Shown piece after piece: positions 1 through 12,004 of a DNA stretch of 64,000 nucleotides; the first letter of the stretch is position 1, and each line of letters begins with the position of its first letter. A program made the position numbers and the translations under genes. The stretch comes from Tipula vernalis. Taxonomy: Eukaryota > Arthropoda > Insecta > Diptera > Tipulidae. The stretch spans positions 185,482,015 to 185,546,014 of the forward strand of contig OY282558.1 of assembly GCA_958295665.1 (NCBI GenBank). Direction: 5' to 3'. The notes under the pieces are model-generated. The model saw nothing but the letters and a program-made list of their open reading frames with translations. It did no database searches and was not told the DNA's origin.

Positions 1-239
1 AAAAACTCGTATAACAGCCTCAATATATCACAACGTTTTGACTGCCATGAGAACCCAAAAATATTGTACTGCGTGTTTTTAAAGTTTCGTATCAACGGAC
101 TCGATATTACGTCAAATGCTATAAAATGAGCCTAAAACTGAGGAGATTGCAAGAAAGCAATATTGCAAAACAACAGAGGAAAAAATAAATAATTGCGAAC
201 TGTTTATTAACGAGGAGTACAATTTCCTAGCTACTACTC
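1..239. other. AT-rich sequence without recognised genes
   Basis: No coding potential or repeat structure was recognised. It lies just past the 3' side of the minus-strand non-LTR copy that follows, so it may hold that element's 3' end, but no poly-A or target duplication could be fixed. Confidence 0.4.
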
Positions 240-1800
240 TTTAAAGTCCTGAATGATCCATAAAGTCCTTGTCACGTCTACAAATAAAGCCTAATATTTT
301 AAATGATTTTCGGCAAATTATATCAACGTGCTTATCAAAACGTAAAGTAGTATCAAACGTAACACCCAAATTCTTTAATCCTTTATCTATTAATCCGCTT
401 GGTAAAAGTCATAGTGACACATTTTACCACATTAGGAGGTAAATGATTATTGATAGACCAATCATAAACAGAATTGAGATCATTTTGCAAAATTTCAACA
501 TCATTTCACGATGTCAATGACTCTGAAAATCTTTAGATCATTTGCATAAAGCAAGTGTCTTGACTTAATAACCCCGGAGATGTCATTGACAAAAATAATT
601 AATAGTAAGGGACCAAGAATCAATCCTTAAGAAACTCCGGAAGGAGGTCCAAACCTGTCAGATATAGCCCCATTAAACTTTACAAATTGAATTCTATTAC
701 TCAAGTAAGATTTAAACCAATTGACCAAAAATGGTGGTATGTTAAAAGATTCGCAATGAGAAACTTTAGCAAACGCTTTTCAAAAGGATGTAAATATACA
801 ATCCACTTGCCCGTTTCTACTCAATGTGCTATATGCAGTATCACAAAACTCAGGTAAATTGGTTAACGTGTAACATATCGTGAAGAAACCATGTTGATCT
901 ACTGTTAAAAATAGTATTATACGTCAATTCCTCGAAAATTTTAGCTAACGTGTTTAAAATGGATATCGGCTTATAGTTTTCAATATCGGCAAAGTCACCG
1001 GTTTTATGAACAGGAACTAAAAACAATATTTTCCACTAAAGCGCTTTACCCACTGAAAAACGAAAAGAAAAATCGGAATTACTTTTTGCGGAAATGTATA
1101 TGAATGCTGTTTTCTGAGAACACCTAACTTAATAGAAACGGTAACTGGTAGATGATAGTTATCAAATCTAGTTACTGCGTATAATCACCCATTTAAAGAT
1201 TCAAATAATTCGTAACAATATTCGAAAGGAATAGGTCAAGAAGCTTACTTTGCGCATTTCTTACGTGGTTGACCTGAGAAAAAAGTATTATCATCAAAGT
1301 GTCAATTAAATATTCAGCAGTAACGTCCTTGACAATTCAAAACAAAGGTTGAAATCACCTACTTTAATAAAATTAGAGTTTATTTTACTAGAATTAACAA
1401 CATTTGACAAATGGTCCAAGAATAATTTATAATCCCTTAAGGAAATTCCTATGCTAAAGTAAACCAAAAAAAAAAACACAAACAGTCAAAGTTTATCCAT
1501 TATCAAGGCTAATTTTGATACAAATCGTCAATAACGCTACACTTATCCAAACCAGTTAACCTGATTACTTCCCAACCCTTAAAAATGGCAACAAGCACCC
1601 CTCCTCCAGCTTGTTTATCACATTGTAGAAAATCGCGATCTTTTCCATAAACGTTGAACATCGTGGAGTCATTTAGCCAAGCCTCCGTCAAGCAAACAAT
1701 ATCAAAACCGCTGGCCTGCACAGCAAAATTGAATGACTTAAGTTTTGTCTCCAAACCTCTAGTGTTCTGATAACATAGCGTCAGCCCTTTCATCATATAG
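240..1800 (-). pseudogene. Non-LTR retrotransposon ORF2 relic (copy A: endonuclease and RT)
   Basis: Read on the minus strand, 1796-1509 encodes the start of an APE-type endonuclease, with residues such as LCYQNTRGLE and FDIVCLTEAWLND followed by a glycine-rich GGGVLVAIF block. Further down (about 1030-900) come reverse transcriptase residues VPVHKTGDFADIENYKPISI, and at 650-530 a GPLL-I-FVNDISG block followed by a YANDLKIF motif in place of the usual FADD. Frames change several times and stops are frequent, so the copy is dead. The style matches the PHD/EN/RT elements at 18.9-21.0 kb and 55.8-63.2 kb in this window. By family knowledge it belongs to the Jockey/CR1 group; I cannot separate those clades by eye. 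Confidence 0.75.
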
Positions 1801-2369
1801 ACAAAGAAAAATTATCTAAAATTATAAAGAATAGAAAAAAATAGTTTAAATTATGAATGAAATAACGTTGAGTTAAACAATACAAATATGTATTTTTGCC
1901 TACCGGTGATTGGTAGCCGCCGATGGCAAGAAATATGGCATATGAACGAATTAAATATAAACTGTTTATCTTTTAATCAAAGTCTTTCCGCCAAAGGCAT
2001 TTTATTTATTTATTCTCAAATATACTAAAATCGTTGTCAATATGACGGTATTTTGACAGAACATTTTTTATCGGAATAGGAATTTGACAAACAACAAACG
2101 TTCACGTTGAAGAACATCGTGTTATTCGTCACGTTTTTTTACCTTTTTTTTCTGAATACTGGTGCTGAATAGCAAAAATGAATGAAAAGCAAGGTTCTCA
2201 TTTACAACTAAAATGTTGTACAATTAAAGAATATGAATTGAAAATGATCAACTATAATATAAAAAGTCACAATAAATTAAACTAAATCAAAATCGAATTG
2301 AGCGTAAATCAGCCTGAAAAATTAAAAATAACTGCATGGCTGCTATCGAGTTGAAAAAAAAAGCGTATC
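1801..2369. other. AT-rich intergenic sequence
   Basis: Nothing recognisable was seen apart from homopolymer runs. It separates the endonuclease start of non-LTR copy A from a block of satellite-like repeats. Confidence 0.35.
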
Positions 2370-2760
2370 AATTATGGCTTTGAAAATCAAGGTTGCTACA
2401 TAAAGTACTCGTAAAAAAAATTGGTTATTTTTGAAGTAAAATTACAAAAAAAAACCTCCGACTGGCTTGAAAGTCAAAGCCTACTCTAAAGAAAAGGGAT
2501 TTCAAAATAATTTCCCATGTTATGGTGAATTAGATTAGAGCTTGGCTATTTCTAAACCGATTTAGATAAAATTCGTTATTTTCAATTGAAATGGGATTCG
2601 AAAATGATTTTTTGATAAAGTTTAAGACCTAGGCCAAACCAGAGCCTACTGTACAAATAAGAGCATCCACCATCGGCTTAAAATAAGGTTCATACAATTG
2701 TTTCTTTACTATGAAATTCTATGGGAAAACGATTATTTTCATTTACAATTTAAGTTTATT
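2370..2760. repeat. Degenerate satellite-like dispersed repeat
   Basis: The stretch carries phrases such as GCTTGGCTATTTCTAAACCG and GAAATGGGATTC, with spacing close to 100-120 bases. Versions of the same phrases recur at 3690-3930, inside 14480-14720 and most clearly at 47080-47420. I infer a dispersed, formerly tandem repeat family. No coding potential was seen. Confidence 0.45.
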
Positions 2761-3211
2761 AGAATTATAAGGTTTTGTTTTGTTTTTAAAAGAAAATGTT
2801 CATGAAACATGTAATTTTATTTGATTGAAAAATCGAGTCATGAAAATGTTTATTTCTGAGTGAAAATCTTCTTCAAAAATAAGGTATTTTTGAACATTAA
2901 ATGTTGTTGTTTTTGTAATAAACATACGTCATAAACTCATAACACGAAATTTATAAACAACACAATAATCTTCTCTTTCATTCACTCCATTCAAATTTGA
3001 ATTCGAATATCTTTCTATTGTTATTTTGAATTTGCAAAGCATGCTAGATTGCTCATTGTATTGATCTAATTTTCTCTGTTTGGCTCTTTTTGATTTATTA
3101 TAATTTCGATTGTTGAGCGGAGACTTGTTGTCTTTTTTTTTTACCATTGGTTTTAGATGTGGATAAATCATGACGTCATTAAATTGAATTTTCGGTTTTT
3201 AATACATATTA

Positions 3212-3470
3212 GTAGTGTTTTTTTATTCGCTCCGGATAGCTGCTATCGAGAGCCGTCAAATGAAAAGTGGCTCCGGATAGCGCTCCGTATAAATAGGTAG
3301 AGCCAAATATTTTTTATATGAAGTTTTTTGGTAAACAATTGAATTAAAAATAATAGTTTGATGTTAAATAAGTATAGTTTACCAATAAATAGCGCGTCAA
3401 ATTTAAATTTGGGCGCAGAAAAATGACGGCTCTCGATAGCAGCTATCCGGAGCGAATAAAAAAACACTAC
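3212..3470. mobile_element. MITE with long perfect terminal inverted repeats
   Basis: A 259-bp unit begins GTAGTGTTTTTTTATTCGCT and ends with the reverse complement. The arms stay almost identical for about 45 bases, including the word GATAGCTGCTATCGAGAGCC (left arm about 3212-3257, right arm about 3424-3470). The interior has no convincing ORF. The flanks ACATATTA and AATTGTTA agree at 5 of 8 positions, which might be an eroded 8-bp target duplication of hAT type; that is inference only. Confidence 0.8.
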
Positions 3471-3689
3471 AATTGTTATTGTTGTAGAATGTTTTTAATT
3501 TAATTTCCCTTATATTATTTTGATTATTGCTGGAAAATCGGAAAATTTGAGAATCTGTGTTCTAAATGAGTAAGACATTGAGTTGTTTTTTAGCAATTTC
3601 AGAAAAAATTATTTAACTGGGTTTAACTTTTAATTCATGTTTTATCGTCAATCGAAATCAAATTTTTTCATATAAACTTTTATGAAAAT

Positions 3690-3930
3690 AATTTATTTTT
3701 TAGTGTTTCCATGCCCCTTGTTTTAAGTTCATTTTTCACATACCGGCTCTATTTACATCAAGATGGTTCTGGTCAAACGGAGCATGGCTATTTGTTAGCC
3801 GGTTAAGACAAAAATTAAGTTTTTCCGTGGAAATGAGATTTCTAAATTGATTTTTAGATAATGTAATGGAATATGGCCAAACTTGAACTGAACTTTGCTA
3901 CGTCTTAACTGATTACTAGTATTCACAATA
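3690..3930. repeat. Dispersed repeat related to 14.5 kb and 47.1 kb
   Basis: The words ATTTTTCACAT and TACATCAAGATGGTTC recur with small changes at about 14512-14555. The phrases GGCTATTT...TTAACTGAT and GGAATATGGCCAAA recur around 47100-47230. This places the stretch in the same repeat family as 2370-2760. It is non-coding in all frames as far as I can see. Confidence 0.45.
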
Positions 3931-4189
3931 GTTTTACTATTTTGTTTAATCCATTTTGTTTTACTGTGCTTTGTTTAACCTGTTTTTTGTTTTTCCTTTA
4001 TCTACAATTTGCCGAACGGTAACGATTTCAAGATTATCGGTTGTATTGCAAAAATTCCTTACAAAATTTGGACAAATAATTAGGAACAGTGCAATAAATT
4101 TAGTTTAAAACATTAAATTTAAGGATGAGTGATTTGTTTAACTGTTTACTAAATAGTCGGAAAATGGGCAAAAATAAAATCCGTACCCT

Positions 4190-5000
4190 AGAATTATGGA
4201 AGCTGAACGTGCAGAAATACTGTAAAGCAAATGTATCATTGATGGCGATGGTTTATATTACAATTAAGTGAGACTACAACGAGACTGCCAAGTGTGAAAA
4301 CAGACATTCTCGATCTCGAAAAACTACCGAAGGGAAGATAGGATCATTTGCTTTAACCGTAAGAGCGATACTTTTCTGACGACCAAGGAAGTAAACCAAA
4401 CCGTATCGTACCAAATTTAAAAAAATGTATCAGATAGGGTTAGTATACGGCGCCTCATTGAATCTTGGTTGCGTATTGTACGCAAAAAGACAAATGTTTC
4501 AACAAAAAAAAAAAAAATTGAATATAAGGATAGTGTTTGCAAAACAACTACACAAAGCTTTGGAATTCTCGGAGCGATGCGTCGAAGATCAATTTGTACG
4601 AATCTGATGATAAGACATACGTGAGACAACCAAATAACAAAGAATTAGACCCAAACTACACAATAAAGGACATAGCTCACGGAGATGGAAATGTTATGGT
4701 ATACTATATGAAGCATTTTCCTGGTGCGTCGTTGAACCAATATCGGGATATCATGGAAATCATGATGGAACCTTAACCATTTTTAAACAAGCCAGATTCC
4801 TTTTTTTCAACAGGATAATGATTCTAAATACACTTGACGGTTAGTGAAGTATTGGATTAGGGATCACAATATTGATGTTTTAGATTGGCCGCCGCAAAGG
4901 CCAGACGTCAATCCGATTGAGAATTTGTGGGCCGATGTTAAAAGGGGATTAAAATCCAAAACTTCTCGCAATTCGGACAAGTTCTTCAAACACATTGAAT
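4190..5000 (+). pseudogene. Tc1-like transposase relic
   Basis: Conceptual translation in shifting frames gives the Tc1 transposase layout. First is a helix-turn-helix region with DLEKLPKGR and TTKEVNQTVSYQI-like residues (about 4300-4420), then CVLYAKRQMFQ. The first catalytic block is YESDDKTYVRQPNNKELDP, continuing to KDIAHGDGNVMVY (4580-4710). Then come the QQDNDSKYT block (about 4812-4840) and the end block VLDWPPQRPDVNPIENLW (4875-4930). The order matches the DDE catalytic core, but frameshifts and stops make it inactive. TIRs were not located. Confidence 0.8.
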
Positions 5001-5589
5001 ATATGTATCTATAGAATAGTATCCATACATTGCATTGTCCGTTAACTACCAGTCTTTCGAGAAGACGTGTTGTATATCCTACAAAATATTGAAATTGTTA
5101 GTGTTACATAATTTTTATGTTTTTTTAATGAATTTCCCCAATAAATTAATTAATTTATTTACAAACTTAGTTGTGTTATGTCCAAAGAATAAAGGTAAAT
5201 TTTGAATTATGTCAATTTTTTTCTTTTAATTGCGAATGTGAAGTTTTAAACAAAAAGTGAAAATTAACAAAACGTATATGTATACAAAATTTGTTAAAAA
5301 TATGCATGCATTGGTGAAACAGTTGGTAAAAGCAATGTAAGGAAATTAATAATTTAGATACCATTTAAAATAGTTATTGATGGCACAGTGAACAAAGTGA
5401 GGAATAAGTTTGGGTTGTCGCATCATGAAAAATGAAAATTTCAAGCACTTAGGTCACTTATTAAAATATACATAGGTATTTAGTTCTTGCAATAAAATAA
5501 AATGACAGGGTTAACAAAAAACTGATCAGTAATAAAAGGAAATTTTAATAAAAGGAAATTTTTTAAGATCATCGTATACTTCCTAATTA
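5001..5589. other. AT-rich sequence without recognised features
   Basis: Only homopolymers and a short direct repeat (AAAAGGAAATTTT, near 5537 and 5555) are visible. The 3' end of the Tc1 relic probably lies within the first 100 bases. Confidence 0.35.
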
Positions 5590-6215
5590 TTATTGTGGCT
5601 TTTTATAATTGCGGTATAGTGTTTTAACAAATCATTATAGTTTACTACATCTTTTAGCAAAACATCCTCGTTATTCTTTAATACTTCCTTGGATCTCGCT
5701 TAGTTTTAATGTATGTAGTTAATGATTGAACATCTGCTATAGCTATGCCGTAGTTACTAATGATTTTGTCTACTAATAAATTTGTGCTACAATATAAACA
5801 TGGTGAGGAGCGGAATGACAGTGAACTTTGAAAGTTACGCAATGTGTTTTCGTTAATCGTAAAAATGTTAAAAGGCAAATAGCAACTGAAAGAATTGCGA
5901 ACATTTTCTTTGATACATTTTTGGTTAACTGAGGTAAGTTACGGAAACATTTTATTAATCAAATATGTAATTTGATATTCTGTATTTAGTTTAGTGGTAT
6001 TTTTGAAGTTTTTAACGCAATTTATGTTTCAGACGTTACATGGTTGGTAGATATTATGGATGAAACAAATTTAAAAAACTCATTCTCTATTTCACTAAAT
6101 TGAATTTTTAAAAATTCATTATCGATTCCTAAACATATTAAAATCTCCGTTAGAGAATCGAATCCACATGTATTCGTCACGGTTATAGTTTCGAAAACCC
6201 TTTTTTTAGAACGGG
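5590..6215 (-). pseudogene. Possible decayed coding relic, family unknown
   Basis: Minus-strand translation gives fragments that read like protein, for example TNTCGFDSLTEILICLG near 6180-6130 and a 66-codon stretch at 5878-5678 rich in Ser, Thr and Ile with two Cys. Frames shift between the fragments. They recall large insect transposon-associated proteins of unnamed family, but I cannot assign one. It may also be chance. Confidence 0.25.
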
Positions 6216-7069
6216 TAGCTGCTGAACATCGAAGCCTTTATTTGCGGTTACGGCTTTTGGAATTTAGCTCAAAAACTTGTTTATCCATATATCGGGTTAA
6301 CACTTTTTACCAAAATGTTTCGTAGATTGAACAGATTGCCTTGGCTTTTTATTCCACTGTTCTTAATTAAGCTTATTCTCAGGAAGATATTTCCTTTTTC
6401 TGCTTTTTGGAGTAGGTAGTAACGGCTCTGGTATTTAAATCGATTTTAATTTTTGTTCACATTTAAATTTAAGTATATTGACCATTCGCGTTATTTGTGT
6501 GGCGTGTGTTTGAAATAGTGAAATTGTGGCTTTTGGCCGACGCCGCACGTAATTCCACTTCATGGGCTCGCACACACCAAATAGAACACATTGTTTTCTA
6601 TGTATTTATTTATTCTTTTGTACGTTTTTCGTTTGTCTCAGTGAAAAATAAAACAGAAAAAGTGACGAAAGTGTCGAAAGGGAATCAATGGCGAATCGAA
6701 AAATCAAAAAGGGAATGAATGTGGAAGACGCCAATTTGTTGATTGTGCTATTAAAACAGCCACGCTCTAAGCGGTTCACGCAAATTGAAACGGATTTATT
6801 GTATTGTTTGGTGTTGTCGAGTGACGTCAGCAGCATAGTCACCAACAAAACGATCATCCATTTATTTATTCTTGACTTATTAATTTACATATTAATTTTC
6901 GGTACACTGCATTTTGAGCATCAGCTCATTCATAATGAAGCGTACCCAAAAACGTCGATAACTTAAAAATAACAAAAATAAAGCAGCTCGTCCAGCCGAT
7001 ATTATCCATAATCTTGCAACTTTAACTGCATCTGTGGTAGAAATATGTACTACCAGATTTTTAATTGGG
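6216..7069. other. Sequence with one short plus-strand reading frame
   Basis: This is somewhat less AT-rich than its surroundings between 6480 and 6960. The frame at 6688-6966 opens with MANRKIKKGMNVEDANLL and runs into a hydrophobic tail. It has no recognised domain, and no splice pattern was found that would extend it. It lies just outside the putative Harbinger ends and could be a piece of an older element or gene. Confidence 0.25.
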
Positions 7070-7224
7070 TTCACTCGATCCTTGCCTGAATAAACTAAAT
7101 TTAATTATTTAACTTTTAGATTGAGGTATCCAAATCACCAAATCACTTGCTGGAATACTGTTTACATAATATAATATTTCCTGGTTCGAGCATATGCTAG
7201 TAAATTAAAATTTAGGATACCATT

Positions 7225-7577
7225 TTTTTTAAAGAAATTAATTTTGTCGAGAAATACGTCGAAGCGACGTAAAAGTCAAAGCATATCATCCATGACCTTT
7301 TGCCGGGGTTTAATGCTTCGCACGGCGTCCAGCAACGAGACGCAAATATGTTAAAAGAGCGGAAAAACAACATGAGAAAGGATTTAAAAAAGTTAGCGCA
7401 GTACACAGTGGCAAGCACAATAACCACTGGAGAGGGGCTGCTGCCACTGCCGAAGCCTCCGAAAGTGTCTTTTGATCTTTCGGAGGCTGTGAAAGACTAC
7501 GTGGCATCGCTTCAGGTGAAGCTGGCTGGGTTTTGGCCAAGAGACAGCGATGTGCCGGTTTTGGCGCAGGACACAGC
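7225..7577 (+). pseudogene. Harbinger Myb/SANT-like protein, N-terminal part
   Basis: Translation starts with KEINFVEKYVEAT, has one in-frame TAA at 7270-7272, then continues KSKHIIHDLLPGFNASHGVQ and MRKDLKKLA. This resembles Myb_DNA-bind_5/MADF-type domains: a helical repeat with an FNA...G motif and a closing TGxG turn (here TGEG). These proteins act with the Harbinger transposase in DNA binding and nuclear import. The frame is cut at 7577 by the hAT insertion and resumes at 9516. Confidence 0.6.
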
Positions 7578-9515
7578 TAGGGCTTGCAAAAAACCGTGTT
7601 TATTTTAAAAACGGTTTTACAGTTTTTTTTTTCAATCTTAAATTCGGTTAACCGGTTAAACCGGGTTTTCGTTAGTTCGCTAAAAAAACGCCATTAAATA
7701 AAGTTTTTTTTCATAGTTTTTGTTTTCAATTCCAATTCAGATATACAAATTCATTTTTTTATTACAAAAATTATAAGACGGCTTCTAATTTAATTGCAAA
7801 AATTTTCTGAAACAGAAAACGTTCCTTGTTCTGAGTCGGTTGTAGTTGGTTTAACTGTAAATAAGGCATTAAAAAACAATTATATATTGTTTGTTCTTTT
7901 ACCAGTTGCTGCGAAAAAATGAGATCTTATTTAAAAGTGGTAACATTAACGACTTCATGTGTCTTTGTACAGACTCTTTTTTAAAAGCCAAGTTAAATCC
8001 ATCATTAAGCGACATTTCAACATCATTACACATATTTGTTATGTTAATCTCACTAGCCTTACTATCCAGCAAACTTTCTGATTCTATTTGAAACAATATT
8101 TCCAATAATCCTTTGCCAAAATTAAGCATTTCTGTTTTTGACGAATAAGGTAGAGAAACTCCCTCGAGTGAGTGATTTGGTTTTTGGATGTTTTAAATAC
8201 TTCGCCAAAGATATTAAATTATCATTTCTACGTTCCGAATTTCTACGAGTTGAATAAACTTTAGTTGACTTCTTTATTTCTGTGGGTTTTTTGGAAAACT
8301 AGTTAACGTCGCAGTAGCTTTTAGTAGTAATTACTCATTTTTATTTAGATTTTCCGGAGAAATGGAGGGAAATATTGGAAAACTGAAATTTAGTTTTGAA
8401 ACTTTAGCTAATTGTCGAGTTATTTTCATTCATAACTCAAAATCAACAAAAATGCAGTTAACTAGTTTTCCAAAAATCCACAGATTTATCTGGTCAATTT
8501 TAATCAATATAAACGTGACTATGGTTTCGGCCGTTATTATTGTAGAATATTTTCATCCCAAAGCTTTCACTGCTTCTTATGCGGGTGACAAAGCATCACA
8601 AATATCTTTAAGCATTATTTAAGAAATATCTTCGAGCATATTTAATTTATGTAAACCATCCAGTGCATTTTTTATGCAATGAGCTTTAAAAATTGTTAGA
8701 TCATAAGCAGTAGCGTATTCCAACGAGATTTAGAGTCGAAAATTAGTCCAATTTCAACATTGAACTTTGGAATAACACGTTGCTGTAAAATTGTATTTCG
8801 TACAGGGGAACGTTTGAAATATTGTACAATATTGCGAACTGAATTAATATGGAATGAAATAAAACGTCAGAATATTCAATTTCATATAATATTCTTCATT
8901 TCCGAAATCTTCATCACATGGAATATCACAATCAGATTCATCGACTTCATTTGTTTCTATTGTTGCTTCCACTAATCGGGATAATTTTTTTATATAAAAT
9001 GTCTGTAACGCCAAAAGTAACCCGTGGTTCATACATAGAACAATTTCAGCTTCCGATTCATTGCCAAATTTAACATTTACTGAAGCCCCGTCACATGTTG
9101 TGAATACAATATGATTTTTCAAAACCATTCCAAATTTGTTAAGTCCTTGATCAATTAGTTCTCTCCTTTTATATGAATCACAACTTCCGTGTATGCGGAT
9201 TAAGCCCAAATTTATAAATTTCAAATCCAATTTATAAAAATTCAGGTATCTTCTGGCCCTTCTAGTAGCTTGTCCACTCATCAAAAGTTGATGATAATTT
9301 ATAGAATTGTTTTGATTTTATTTTTTCATATAGTTCATTTTCAATTTTTGAAGCAAAATTTTAAATCAGTTTCATTACCGAATTTTCGGATTTGGGTCAC
9401 TCATAACAACAAGCAAAAATTACCCGGTTATCTTTCCAGAAAAGCCGGTTTTTCGGTTTTTGAATTTAATTAAAAAAACCGGCTTTTTCGGGTTCTAACC
9501 GGTTTGCAAACCCTG
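7578..9515 (-). mobile_element. Nested hAT transposon
   Basis: The ends TAGGGCTTGCAAA (7578-7590) and TTTGCAAACCCTG (9503-9515) form typical hAT inverted termini. Both are followed inward by several AACCGG/CCGGTT words, probably subterminal binding sites. Flanks GACACAGC and AACACGAT agree at only four positions, so any 8-bp duplication is heavily eroded. The element sits inside the Harbinger Myb gene, whose protein-like reading continues on the far side. The transposase inside is minus-strand and dead. Confidence 0.75.
7790..9284 (-). pseudogene. hAT transposase relic
   Basis: The best stretch, 9284-8844, reads ...VFTTCDGASVNVKFGNESEA then LCMNHGLLLA. The DGAS block carries the hAT catalytic Asp, and CxxHxxxL is the conserved region after it. 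An AHCIKNALDG-like duplicate of that motif appears near 8690-8660. A C-terminal-like segment with MLNFGKGLLEILFQ and NDGFNLAFKKES is at 8129-7899. Frameshifts separate these parts and the BED finger was not found. It is non-functional. Confidence 0.65.
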
Positions 9516-10140
9516 TAACACGATGATATATACAATGCCAGTCAACCAGAATCAACGGCAACATCATCGCCTTGGAGAGGGATTACAATTAGAACGCCAG
9601 TTGAATCAAATTCGTTGTATTGTTTGGCTTTGACGGATGCAGTTCAATCGATTCCCGAACATGAATTTTCATCGACTGTCAGTCGAACAATTGATACGAC
9701 ATTATCGACTCAATACTTTGCCACCCACACGCAGCGAAATCAACGAAAGCGTAACATCAATGGGCAAGTCTCGCAGCTGTCGCACAGGTCGAACTCGCCA
9801 GAAGTGACTCAATAGCTGACGAGAATCGTCGCCGTAACGAATGGCACCCTCTCTGCGCAGACGTCGCGAAATCGCAAAAATCGCCAAAATGATGGAAACC
9901 CTGCGAATGCTGAAATCTCACTAGATTTGGCCGATGCCATAATTGAACGGTCTGTCAATTTATTCAATGAGGGAGGAAACGTCCATCAATCACCATACCG
10001 CCGATTGTCATCCGCCAATTACAAAACCGCAAGAGATGGCAATTCTGATTTGAGCACTGACGACGAAAACATACATCCAACACTTTTTTGTTTGCTGCAT
10101 TTTGACGGCACTTGTCTTTGGCGGTGTATTTCCTCACGAC
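9516..10140 (+). pseudogene. Harbinger Myb/SANT-like protein, C-terminal part
   Basis: After the hAT element the plus-strand reading resumes with a Ser/Thr/Gln-rich region (SQPESTATSSPWRG, TVSRTIDTTLSTQYF), passes one stop near 9812, and ends with a helical stretch LDLADAIIERSVNLFNEGGN followed by an acidic tail (STDDENIHP). The composition suits the low-complexity C-terminal half of Harbinger Myb proteins, but there is no named domain. Continuity with 7225-7577 is inferred from position. Confidence 0.4.
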
Positions 10141-10189
10141 GTTCGCGCGCAACGTTTTAACAATTTGAGTCCGTACAATTGGGCGCCGA

Positions 10190-11120
10190 ACACAATGCAA
10201 TTGGAGGTGACGGTGCTACGACAGGTTCTGGCAGTACTCCTTTCACGGCGACTTCTTGATCGGCCAAGATTGCTGGCCATGGCAAAACGCCCACGTCGAT
10301 GTCATCTATGTCGATGCAGATGTTGTGCTACATACAGCACACAGATATAAATAACTTTTCAAATCAAGTCCAATCGATTCAGCTGCATGTCCTACATGAG
10401 AATCGGGAAGCGTCGCTTCAGCAGCCCATAAGACCGTTCAACGACGTTGCGCGTAGTGAGTGTCGCTCTGCAACAAGGAAACAAAATAAAAAGAAACGGG
10501 TAAAGAAATACTTTGGATTGATGATTTGAATAAAATGAAATGATTGCATCGCCTTTTCAGCATCACTTAATTGCTCAGGGTTTCGGTGGCATGTGAATGG
10601 CGTGCACAAGTAATTTGTATTGCCATAGCCACCATCGACACAAGCTCATACTTCCCAAATTCGCCAGCTTCGAATTGTTGATGGACGAAGGAATTGCAGA
10701 ATATGGTCGAGTCATGAGACGAGCCAGGCCAGCGAGCGACGCACGTCTTGAATTCGCAAACGGGCATCGGATATTGTCTTGACATTTCTTGCATATAACA
10801 TTTGGATCCATACGTTTTTAGTGGAAAAGTCTTACCCAATTTATATAATAGCGAGATTTCGTTTTGCAAACGATTTGAGCGAGTCGCGCAATGTGTGGAT
10901 GACAGCAGTTCGACCAAATCGGGATGAAATCGCACCATTATCAAAATTAGGTAATAAGACTTCTCGACTAAAAACGTATGGATCCAAATGTCATATGCAA
11001 AAAATGCCAATATAACCTCAAATAATATATTCTTTCGGAATACCGAAAAAATAAATGAAACATGCGGGAATGACATACCAATGCGGATCGAAATCGATGC
11101 TGATACGAACCATGGTATAC
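10190..11120 (-). pseudogene. Harbinger (DDE_Tnp_4) transposase relic
   Basis: Minus-strand translation contains ARWPGSSHDSTIFCNS followed by FEAGEFGKYELV (about 10750-10640), the classic second catalytic block of Harbinger nucleases. A frame change then leads to GGYGNTNYLCTPF. About 10450-10390 gives TRNVVERSYGLLKRRFPIL, the conserved third block with its catalytic Glu, and 10345-10300 gives a VLHNICID tail. The N-terminal part at 10820-11000 carries an internal duplication. At least three frame breaks make it inactive. Confidence 0.8.
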
Positions 11121-11261
11121 AGTCGCTAAAAAGCATCCTGTGGAGCCGAATCATGATACGAACCATGGCATGCAGTCGCTAAAAAGCGTCCTTGTGGAGC
11201 CGAATCATGATACGAACCATGGCATGCAGTCGCTAAAAAGCGTCCTTGTGGAGCCGAAAGT
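11101..11261. repeat. Three-copy 54-bp tandem repeat
   Basis: Three head-to-tail copies each start TGATACGAACCATGG and end GTGGAGCCGAA. Copy 1 (11101-11153) differs by a few substitutions and one missing base. Copies 2 (11154-11207) and 3 (from 11208) are nearly identical. The repeat lies in the 5' part of the Harbinger transposase region. The near-identity of copies 2 and 3 indicates recent unequal exchange or slippage. Confidence 0.9.
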
Positions 11262-12004
11262 ATTTGCGAAAGTCGTCATAGTTGTCGACCTTCGATAGCT
11301 TTTAGGTGCGGTAAGAACGTCGCACCGCATGTCGCACCGCATGTCGCACTTGTCATGCATCTAAAATGCCGCCAATTTGGTCTAAAGAAGAAAAAATTTG
11401 GTCTAAAACGATTCAAACCATGGTCTAAAATAAACTAAATTTAAACCGAGTGAATAATATGGCTGTTAGAAATGGGATAATTGTTCGCACCAAGCAATAA
11501 TCAATTAGTAAACGTCTTGACTTGCGGTTGCCTTCTTACAAAATTAATAAGGAATAGTATCATGTCCTTTAAAATTGAGAAGTTTAGCGATTGGTGCCTT
11601 ATTCATCCAAATCTTTCAAATTTTTTATTTTTCGATTTAACTTTTGTTGGTCAAACCACAATTAATAGTTCGAGTGCGAAACTACCCGAAATAAATTTAA
11701 AATATACATTTATGAATTTCACGTAATTAAAAGCCAATTCGACGGACTTAATTTGCTTTCGCTCAGGTAGGTCGAATTCCCTTAGGCTCAATTTTACAAC
11801 TGACGATTTCCGCTAAATATAGAAGAATTACCAGGTGTGTATATATGAAACCGGAATTTACCAATAAATGGCGCCATCTATCAATGTACCTTTCGACAAA
11901 CCGCGTTATTGGCGCCATTGTTTTCTTTTGACATCTATCAACAACAACCAATTTATAACCGAACAAATTTCATACAATAACGCATGTTTTTTTACGTGTT
12001 AAAA

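Larger units (their letters stand above)
7070..11454. mobile_element. PIF/Harbinger transposon, interrupted by a hAT element
   Basis: The unit contains the two hallmark genes of PIF/Harbinger elements: a Myb/SANT-like DNA-binding protein on the plus strand (7225-10140) and a DDE_Tnp_4-type transposase on the minus strand (about 11120-10190). They converge tail to tail. The tentative ends are an 8-bp inverted pair, TTCACTCG at 7070-7077 and CGAGTGAA at 11447-11454. Both sit next to the word TAAACTAAATTTA, but no clean 3-bp TWA duplication is visible, so the borders are weak. Both genes are broken. Confidence 0.7.
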
